Origin: Ectocarpus siliculosus
Taxonomy: Eukaryota > Sar > Phaeophyceae > Ectocarpales > Ectocarpaceae
Assembly: GCA_000310025.1 (NCBI GenBank)
Contig: FN648398.1
Location: 885,398-913,600 of the forward strand
Length of the DNA: 28,203 nt
Direction: 5' to 3'
Positions 20,849-28,203 of this stretch are shown piece by piece. Numbering within the stretch: position 1 is the first letter of the stretch; each line of letters starts with the position of its first letter. The notes under the pieces were generated by a model that was given only the letters and a program-made list of their open reading frames with translations, did no database searches and had not been told where the DNA came from. Position numbers and translations under genes: made by a program.

Positions 20849-21027
20849 GTAACGGTCCCAGATAGACAGCATGGTGAACGAAAATCGGCATGATCCGATG
20901 ACGACGGGTATTTGTTCATCCGCGATCCTTGTAACGGTCCCAAGCATGAACGAAGTTCGGCACGATCCACGATCCATCATCCGACGACGACGGGTAAATG
21001 TTCATCCCCATTCATCCGCGATCCGGG
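20849..21027. repeat. Diverged tandem duplication, about 82-97 bp units
   Basis: Both copies begin GTAACGGTCCCA. They share GAACGAA, TCGGCA.GATCC, CGACGACGGGTA and TTCATCCGCGATCC in the same order, with small insertions in the second. Confidence 0.85.
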
Positions 21028-21544
21028 GCGATCTTTATCTTTCATTCCACCGTGCATCACCATGGTATCCACCTCACGGCAAGCAAGTCCAAACTACGTG
21101 TGTGTGTGGTGTGTTGACAGTCTTGCACCCGGATACGTGCGAAGACATGGAGAACACGCGTTCCCTCAGTCCAAGGCATGCGGGTTGTCACATCTGTTGT
21201 TCTCCAATTACGCAACAACCCAATTCGCGTGGTGTTGCACGCAGCACCAAAACCTTATCCTCGTCTGTTCCCTCTACATCAGACACACAGTGTTAGGCGT
21301 TGTCCATCCAATTAGTCTATATGCTTAACGCTTTTTTCTTGCCCTGACCGTCGTCCTAAGGATGCAACAAGATTCATCACGCTACTTTTTGTACGAATGA
21401 ATCTTCATCTCTTCACTGCTCTCTACACCACCTATATATAAAAACGAAAAATCTCTTGGAGGACCGGCACGGTTGCCCGAGGCAAGCTGCGATACCAATG
21501 ACAATGACGGCTGGTCTTTTTTCCATCGCGTAGGCCGGCACGCA

Positions 21545-21800
21545 CAACCACGAACCGGCCGCCCCACCCTTTCGCAAACGTTTCTGAGGATAAAACAAGG
21601 CTAAGGCCTCTACTTCCGAGGCTGACCAGGGGTACCCTCGACCTGTTGCATGATTGCCACACAGCCGCTTTGACAAAAGGCTGCAGTCAGCACCAGCGAC
21701 TCCTTCTCTTTAGAATATGCAACCAACGTGCTTGCCGCGAACGGCGCCCCGCCTTACCCTTCATTTCTGAGGGGAGAACAAGGCGGCGGGCTTCAGACCT
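21545..21800. repeat. Two diverged copies of a GC-rich segment, offset about 190
   Basis: GCCCCACCCTTTCGCAAACG plus TTTCTGAGGATAAAACAAGG resembles GCCCCGCCTTACCCTTCATT plus TCTGAGGGGAGAACAAGG. Similarity is moderate and could be weak. Confidence 0.4.
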
Positions 21801-23603
21801 AGCCGGGCCTCCCTCGGCTTGGTACTATATCAACAACAGCAACATTCCTTCTCTCTTACAAGTATTGAACACGTGCGAGGGCTGCAAAGCGAACCAACAA
21901 CGACCGTTGTCGAGGCCCTCTTCTAACCAACCTCCCACGCTTCCGTTATCTTCTCCGAAAACCAATGGGACGGATGACTTTATAATACAATGATGCCCCG
22001 GGGCATATCCCGGCCTCAAACTGAAGCCCGCTTCCTCTTTCCCTACACGGCTATGGTACAAAAGTTGAACTATGTTGGCGTTTCTTCTGGCGAGACTAGT
22101 CATCAAGCGAAAACACGACCCATGCATATGTTAATCACTACAACAAAGATGTATAGATCACTACAACACCGAGGAGCTTTGTTTTCTTCCGCCTGCCTGC
22201 CTCACTCAGCAACCCCGTCTCCCAACTATCTATTGCAAACCCCACCCCGCCCCCCTCTACCCCCCCCTTTGCCACACCCAAGCAAAAGCGCCCCCAAATT
22301 CCCCTTACGGCCGCTTCTTGGGATGCAGATCGTCGCCCCTAACGCGACTCTGTCAAAACGTTTGACCGATCGAATGGCGATTGGTGTACCACGCCCTGCC
22401 AGCCTAGTCGGCAATTACTCCACCCCAATTTCGTGATGATCCATCGAGCACTGCATCACGAAGATCTGTAGACTAGGGTCTGCGCGACTGACTGCTCTGC
22501 GGTCACGAACACGTTCGTTCCCATGAGGTTTTCTAGCATACACTCGTGTCCACGCTAATAGTGTGCACACTACTAGAGAACATCGACAACCAAAAAGGCC
22601 GTGCAGCACATGTCTTGTCTCTCTGCACACCGAAAAAACACGAACACAACCAGGAAACGAGAAACAGCAATAGTTGAAGCAAGATCCCAAAACTGATCAA
22701 CACAGACAAAAAAAAAGCAGCTCAGCGGGAGTTCAGATAGAACGCAGGACATAGTACGCCACTTCTGTAGAGTACACATGATCGTTCTGCTTTTTGCCGA
22801 CCCCCCCCGCGGTATGGAGGATTCGTAGCCTAATGATTGAGAGCATGGTCGCAAAAACCCGTGCCAAGCGATTCCACCCGCACCGTACCGTACCAAGAAA
22901 ACGGGTTATTCGGGACCGCGGCACGTGGCATGTCTCCCGTGCCGCGCACACACGAATGAATGACGTGGATTTCTTCCCACATCAACTCGGCATTCTTTCG
23001 CTGTTGTCCTGCTTACCCACTGCTTGGCTACCTATCCGGAAAGCGAGTAGTCTAGTGGTCATCGCTTCGCCAACAGCTGATTGGCCCCCGTCCCTACCGA
23101 CCCTCCCTTTTCAAACACCCTCGCTGTACGGGCAACATGGCACTGCTGTCGTCGTTGAAGACAACGATCGTCACCTTTCAAAGTTATGGCGACGCCGCAA
23201 AACTGTCCCTCATTGACCCCCCTCAAAACTGACGGCCGCTCTAACGTAGTGCCGTCGCAAAATTGCCCTTCGAAGTTTCACCACGTTTGTCTAATATGGA
23301 ATATACTACATACTCTAATGAGGCAGTCGGTAAAACAACCAACCTGCTAACGACCCCCTTCTTTTACGCTACAACAATGACACCCCGCAAACAACACGGC
23401 AATCTGTACCTATAAAACAATCAGGATTAATATTTTACACTCTCACGCATGTGGCTCCACGAGGCGGTCGGGTTCCATCCATTTTCTTGCTTAACAAGAC
23501 TAGAAGAAAAAGGGGTGCGTAGATAGCAATGTGGAGATAGGTCTGCTTCATAAAAGGGTACAGCAGTACGCCCAACGTCTTCTGTCCGTCGAGGACGATA
23601 TTC

Positions 23604-23826
23604 TTCACAATCAATCATCGTCACAAAGGACAGCCGCTTCACAATCATTGTCGCCAAAGAGGGCAGAGGGCGGCCGCCTCACAACCAATCATCGTCAAAT
23701 ACAACGCGGCCGCTTTCCCCAATCCTCATCGCCGAGCACGGCGCGGCCCCTTCACAATCACCATCATCGTCAAACCCAGGGCGGTCGCTTCACAATCAAT
23801 CGTCGTCAAACAAAGGACGGCCGCTT
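23604..23826. repeat. Minisatellite, about 36-40 bp units, overlapping the PP2C stop
   Basis: About six imperfect units, each with a GCGGCCGC-like block, TTCACAATCA and TCATCGTCAAA. In PP2C sense a unit reads AAGCGGCCG...GTTTGACGA, and the last coding residues (KRPSFV) and the stop at 23806-23808 lie in the first unit. Confidence 0.85.
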
Positions 23827-26800
23827 GGCCGGAGACACCGACGACGATCCCGCCGCAGACCACGAGAAGCCCCGCTCGGAGGCGGCCAGGTCGTTGTGCG
23901 CGTCGGACAGGCTGGCCGACTGGCGGTGGTGGTGGCGGCGGCGGCAGACCGGGCCCGGCGAGTAGGCCGTCGGTGTGACGCTCACCTTTTTCGAATCAAA
24001 AGAACGAACAAGAAGAAGAAGAAGAAAGAATAAGAAAGAACGAGGAGAAGGAGTGGGTGGACCCCCAACAGAACGGGTGTTGTTCTGTTCGGTTCGGGAC
24101 GAAAAACGAACGACGTTAGTGTGTGGGTAACTACTGCTGTGTCTCTTCCGAATTAAGAAGAACGAGAGAAGACGAAAGCGAACCCAACGGATGTTTTGGA
24201 CGAAAACGAGCGGAAGCTTGTGTGGGTTTTAGTCGTCCCGAAGATCCTGGCTGGTACCAGTCTACAATCAGCCTGTCCACGTTTTTCGGACGGATCGGCC
24301 GGAGTCGCACATAGGGGGAAGGTCACAAGCTGACATCGAACACGAATGGACATGCAAGCGAAGTAAACAGGCAGCCAAAGACCGGGGGAAAAAGGCATGG
24401 TAGAGATAATACAATATGTCAACAGACAGTAGGGTTACAGCTTTTGCAAGCAAAAAATACGGGTGAGGTTGGCCAGGGTGTAAGATGGTGAGAGCTTGTT
24501 CTCGAGGACATCAACGACAAGGATATCACCGACCAAACACGACAAATCACCTGGTTGAGGCACACGATGACGCAGCTGCAGTTGTCCGAGCCCGACATCT
24601 TTCCCAGCGTCTTGCACAGCTGTTTGTTAAATAATACAACAGGATAAAAAACGGAAAAATCGAGGCAAGGAACCGGAAAGGAAGCAACAAAATTATAATG
24701 GCAGACAGCGAGAAGCTCTTTTCCAGGTTGCTTTTTCTTTTCTTGGTGGCACAACAACAGGAACATCCACAACATCAGAACAACAGCGTAGCAGCAGCCG
24801 CAGCAAAGTTACAAGCAGCAGCAGCAGCAATAACTACAACAACTACAACAACAACAGTCAAAGCAAGAATTTTTTGGCATCAACGCGGGATTTATGGCAG
24901 TGTATCAACGTCCCCAGCCGAGTCAAGACGGTCTTGATCGAGAAACACAGGGCTGCACATTTTCACCTGTGCGAGAGAAACACGCTGCCAGGTACTTCTT
25001 GCTCCCTTTCACACCAAGCGAAACCTGCCTGTTTACTGTCAAGTCTTCGAAGAAAAGTGTCAAAATTGGTCCCACACCAAGAAAACAGCGCGCAACACAC
25101 CTTGTTCCAAGGCACCCATCTCCCTCGCACCCGACTCATCGTGCACCCGAAACAACCAACGCATCTCCACCCACCGACCACTACCATCCACAACTTTCAC
25201 ACACACACAACGCCCATGTTGAGCAGCATTGCCGCCTGATCGTGTTGAATCCATGTTGAGCAGCAATGCTGCCTGATAGTGTCGAATCTTCTCCTTGTAC
25301 TCCAGAACCACAAGCAGGACAGTGCCGTCCAACTCCTGCGCCCCCCCTGTCAGTAGAACCCCGACTTACCCTTTGAGTAGAAAGCGTCTTTGCGTTTTTG
25401 ATCCCGCTAAAAGACTGACGTCTTTCCCATTGGCCAGACGGGTATGTAGCGGTCCATGCTATTAAACACACACACGCGCTCAGTCGGTTAGCGCGGTCGA
25501 TGTTGATAATATAAACACACACCTCGCGGCTAGCTCGCTGCACGTCCCGGTGTTTGAGCAGCCTCCGGTGCACGTACGAGACCACTTGCTGGCTCGAGAC
25601 GAGATCCCACACGCCGTCCCACGCCAAAATCAAGAACTCATCCCCCGGTTGCACGAACACTTGAGGAAAAGGGTGAAACAGAAAGGGGGGGGATGGGGGG
25701 GGGGGGGGGGTACTCACTTAATTGGGGGGCACCGTAGTCGTTCGACCATGGACCAAGCATCCCCTCAAAAAGGAGGAATACCGCGCCAACTCTTTACGTA
25801 CGATACCGCCAAAAAGAAATAGCCGGGGGCAGAGGTAGTGGCCGGGGGCTGGTCGTTGGGAGCAGCGGAACGTGAGTCGGTTGAATTGGGATCTCTTAAC
25901 CTTGCAGCCATATTATTAGACTATTGGGTACGCTGGAAAAATGTTGCTTGTATCATATCCCCGTTCCTTTTCGGCGTTTCCCTGCCACCGTCCATCTTCT
26001 GCACAGAAGAGGTCACAAAAACAAGAACAACAACAACGCACCGATCTCGTTTCTGGTTTCGAAATCAGCTGCTGCCCTCGCCACATGTCGCCGTCCGGAG
26101 GGGGCGGTGGGTACTCCTTGAACGCGATGTCCCCGAACGCGCGGGTCACTCCTAGGATACCGTTGAGCCGGTCACGGGAGATGTACCCTACAAACGAAAA
26201 GACGGAGGCAGATGAACAGACGCCGTACGAAGCGACACAAAGTAGAGTAAACAAGCGGTTATGGTGAAAACAGGCATCATGCCTGGAAATTTCAAACACT
26301 GCTGTTTGGGGCCGTTGTAGAGCACACTCCACACTGCTGCAGTATCTCACAAAACCTTGGTTTACTTTCGGCCAACACCCGTTCGAAGCTGCGCGCGAAA
26401 ATACGTTTTGCATTTGTGTTTAGCGCACACCAAAAGTGCTTCTCCAGGCGTGTACGGGGAAACAAGCCCAACCGACAGCATCGACGGTCACGATGGCCGT
26501 CACCACGACAATGACCAGAAGCTGACTCAAGATTACCGTCCGTTCACGTGTTCTTCCCCTGCCGAAGAACTCGGGAATCCCTACAACAACACCAAATCCA
26601 CGCAACGAAACAAAAATAAAACAGTCGCATGGCTTTTCAATTATTAGGACAACATTGCGACAGCAGGTACATAAATCGAGAAAACAAAAGAAAAAAAGAA
26701 AGAAAGAAAAGAAAAGCTAAGCTAAGCATGCTCTCACCGCCCGCTTCCTTAACCCTCGCCCTCTCGTCGTCTCTCGAAGGGCGGTGGTCGGAGGTCAGGT

Positions 26801-27741
26801 CGATAGCCACGCCCCTTCGGCACAAGACCGCTCGGCAGTCGCCGACGTTGCCCACGTAGATCACGGTTTGCTGGGGGGAGGGAGGACGTACGGAATACGG
26901 GAGGAAGAAGACAACAGACGAGGGGGGGCTGTAGAGTGAGACCAGGATACAACGCAACGTGGCAATGATAGCAACACGCGGAGGACGAACGGACGAACAA
27001 CAAGGATAGGACCCGGGAAGGGCGGGTAGCAACGGGAATAAGACAAAGGCCGAATTAGTTCAGCAGAACCACACCGTCTCGTGTAGGTAGAGATCAATAA
27101 ATTGCCCGCTGTTGCACCACTTCAAGAACTAAAATCACCAAGAGGGAGGGAGGCAGGCAGGGAGGGAGGGCAGGAATCAGAGAAGGAGGGAAGGAGAGAG
27201 GGGGGTGGCCGCCCAACGAAAAGAGAGGCAAAGACTTCACGCTCATCGTGACACGTTGCCGGGGGGCGGACGGACGCTCGAGTCATGCCCGGTGAGAGTG
27301 CGAACCGAAAAACAAAACAAAAATACATAAAACGCACAATGAGGCGATATCGTGGAGGGACCGACTCCACGGTCAACACAAAAAAAAAAAACGCGTATTC
27401 ATAGCTGAACCAAAGCACACCTTTCCGACTTTCGTGGCGACCGCGACCACCGCCGTGGCGCCGCCGGTCATGCCGGGAGAGGTCCCGCTCAGCCTGCTCC
27501 GGACGTCGCTGGCGCTGCTGGCCTCCCGGGGCCGCCGACGCGGCGCCAGTGGCTTCCCGACGCCACCACCGCAGTCTTCGACCTCGTCACCGCCCTCACC
27601 GCCCTGGTTCTCCGACATGGAGCCGCACGCACCACATCCACCACCACCACCACCACGAGGCGATGATGCCGCTGCTGCTGCTGCTGCCGGTGCCCGCGCT
27701 GATGCCGCCGCTGGTGCCCCCGAACCGACGGCATCATGGCT

Positions 27742-27773
<32 letters not shown>

Positions 27774-27987
27774 CGTCGCCCCTGCCACGCTCCCTTCCCG
27801 CCGAGAGCGTTTCTCCTCCCGTCGACCGGGACGGCGATCGTGATCGCGAGGGCGAGGGCGAGGGCGAGGGCGAGGGCGACCTAGACCTGTCGCGCCCCAG
27901 CACCCGGAACTGAGCGTCGAGACACGCGGTGTCCATCTCGTAGCACCCGTGCTCGATGGCGGCGGAGATGCTGTCCGTGAAGCACTT
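23806..27987 (-). CDS. PP2C-family Ser/Thr protein phosphatase (5' incomplete, 6 exons)
   Basis: Metal-dependent (Mn/Mg) PPM/PP2C phosphatase. Exons in gene order: 27421-27987, 26738-26870, 26042-26187, 25523-25659, 24551-24619, 23806-23985, giving about 410 residues and stop TGA. Core motifs in order: [96 protein letters not shown]. The Asp residues in WDG and GSDN are family metal ligands. The N-terminal exon(s) with the first ligand motif (DGHGG type) lie beyond the right edge. Exon 1 here carries a low-complexity insertion of about 130 residues (Ser/Pro/Arg, Gly and Ala runs) before the GGATAVVAV strand. The tail after the catalytic domain is Ser-rich. The join 26042/25659 does not close in phase with the best donor (phase 0 against a 2-base start); the weak donor CGTTGTT at 26036 would close it. 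Substrate unknown. Confidence 0.9.
24003..24050. repeat. GAA-rich tract, polypyrimidine tract of the last PP2C exon
   Basis: AAGAAGAAGAAGAAGAAAG on the plus strand is a TTC-rich tract in gene sense, lying 15-60 bases upstream of the acceptor (AG at 23986-23987). Confidence 0.75.
24762..24870. repeat. CAA/CAG-rich microsatellite
   Basis: Interrupted CAACAACAG, AGCAGCAGC and ACAACTACAACAACAAC runs in the PP2C intron 24620-25522. Confidence 0.85.
25380..25522 (-). repeat. Dispersed intronic repeat, copy B, starting at a donor
   Basis: In PP2C sense the intron starts GTGTGTGTTTATATTATCAA, CATCGACCGCGCTAACCGA. A second GTGTGTGTGTTTAATAGCAT then leads into CCAATGGGAAAGACGTCAGT and GCAAAGACGCTTTCTA. 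This looks like a truncated unit followed by a fuller one. It begins exactly at the 5' splice site. Confidence 0.75.
25684..25815 (-). mobile_element. Short retroelement copy in a PP2C intron
   Basis: A G-run (25684-25710) is followed by GTACTCACTTAATTGG, CACCGTAGTCGTTCGACCAT and GGACCAAGC, matching the 3' end shared by the LINE and SINE-like copies. In gene sense its C-rich tail ends about 24 bases before the acceptor of the exon at 25523-25659. Confidence 0.55.
27742..27773. repeat. GCC trinucleotide repeat inside PP2C exon
   Basis: About ten GCC units, read as GGC on the coding strand, encoding a ten-glycine run in the insertion. Confidence 0.9.
27848..27878. repeat. GAGGGC hexanucleotide repeat inside PP2C exon
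   Basis: Five GAGGGC units, read on the coding strand as GCCCTC and encoding the Ser-Pro dipeptide run of the insertion. Confidence 0.9.
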
Positions 27988-27999
27988 CTATATTTTCGG

Positions 28000-28203
28000 T
28001 TGGGGGGGGGGGGGGGGGGCCCTTGGGGAAAATAAAAAATAATAACCCAATGATTTTTGATGAGGAGGGGGGGGGGGGGGGGGGGGGGACCCCCCAAAAA
28101 CCCGGGGGGATTCTTTAAAAAATTTTCCCCCCCCCCCCCAAAAAACGGGGGGGGGGGAAAAAAGGGTTTTTCCCCCCCCCCCGCTTTTTTTTTTTAAAGG
28201 AAA
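28000..28203. other. Low-quality right contig end
   Basis: Nearly all G, C, A or T homopolymers (up to about 20 bases). It looks like sequencing or assembly noise and hides whatever precedes the first visible PP2C exon. The acceptor proposed at 27988-27989 (TATAG) is therefore less certain. Confidence 0.8.

Larger units (their letters stand above)
18990..23805. other. Convergent intergenic region, no gene recognised
   Basis: About 4.8 kb between the dehydrogenase stop and the phosphatase stop. Short open frames exist on both strands, but none has conserved motifs or a splice pattern I can support. One weak exon-like stretch is at 20459-20515. The first and last few hundred bases should be 3' UTRs. 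Short tandem repeats are listed separately. Confidence 0.6.

Noticed and set aside
23604-23826. CRISPR-like array
   Set aside because: The regular spacing is an imperfect minisatellite with no unique spacers, in a eukaryotic genome.
23531-23965. Plus-strand open frame of 144 codons
   Set aside because: Covers the minisatellite and the antisense of the last PP2C exon; repetitive Gln/Ser/Arg composition comes from the repeat.
27434-27913. Long plus-strand open frame (159 codons) opposite the PP2C exon
   Set aside because: Antisense shadow of GC-rich repeat codons; the protein is Pro/Arg/Ala low complexity, while the minus strand has clear PP2C motifs in phase with other exons.

Overview
The window is nuclear DNA from a eukaryote with many introns. 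Exons are GC-rich and introns are long (about 0.4-1.9 kb), pyrimidine-rich and packed with simple repeats. TTAGGG-type repeats, intron size and GC-rich coding sequence fit a stramenopile, most likely a brown alga; that assignment is inference, not proof. Both window ends are long G/C homopolymers typical of poor contig ends, and an 83-N gap lies at 14931-15013.

Three protein genes can be reconstructed exon by exon, with reading phase closing at all but one junction. (1) Minus strand, 9835 down to 639: CDC73/parafibromin, a Paf1-complex subunit, 11 exons found (437 residues), last exon lost off the left edge. (2) Plus strand, 11046-18989: a complete 337-residue inositol 2-dehydrogenase-like Gfo/Idh/MocA oxidoreductase in 9 exons. 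(3) Minus strand, 27987 down to 23806: a PP2C-type protein phosphatase, 6 exons found (about 410 residues), N-terminal exons lost off the right edge. CDC73 and the dehydrogenase are divergent across about 1.2 kb. The dehydrogenase and the phosphatase converge on about 4.8 kb in which no gene is recognised. The three genes have no obvious shared pathway; this is ordinary eukaryotic gene order, not an operon.

The unusual biology is in the introns. A short dispersed repeat occurs five times, always in the sense direction of its host gene, and twice begins exactly at a 5' splice site (introner-like). A LINE remnant and shorter copies sharing its 3' end carry C-rich tails that repeatedly sit just upstream of 3' splice sites. 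In the dehydrogenase gene, three introns contain tandem duplications of the neighbouring exon edge with its splice site, one creating an in-frame, stop-free alternative donor. A roughly 300-bp terminal-inverted-repeat element with telomere-like sequence lies in a CDC73 intron, and one CDC73 intron uses a GC-AG boundary.
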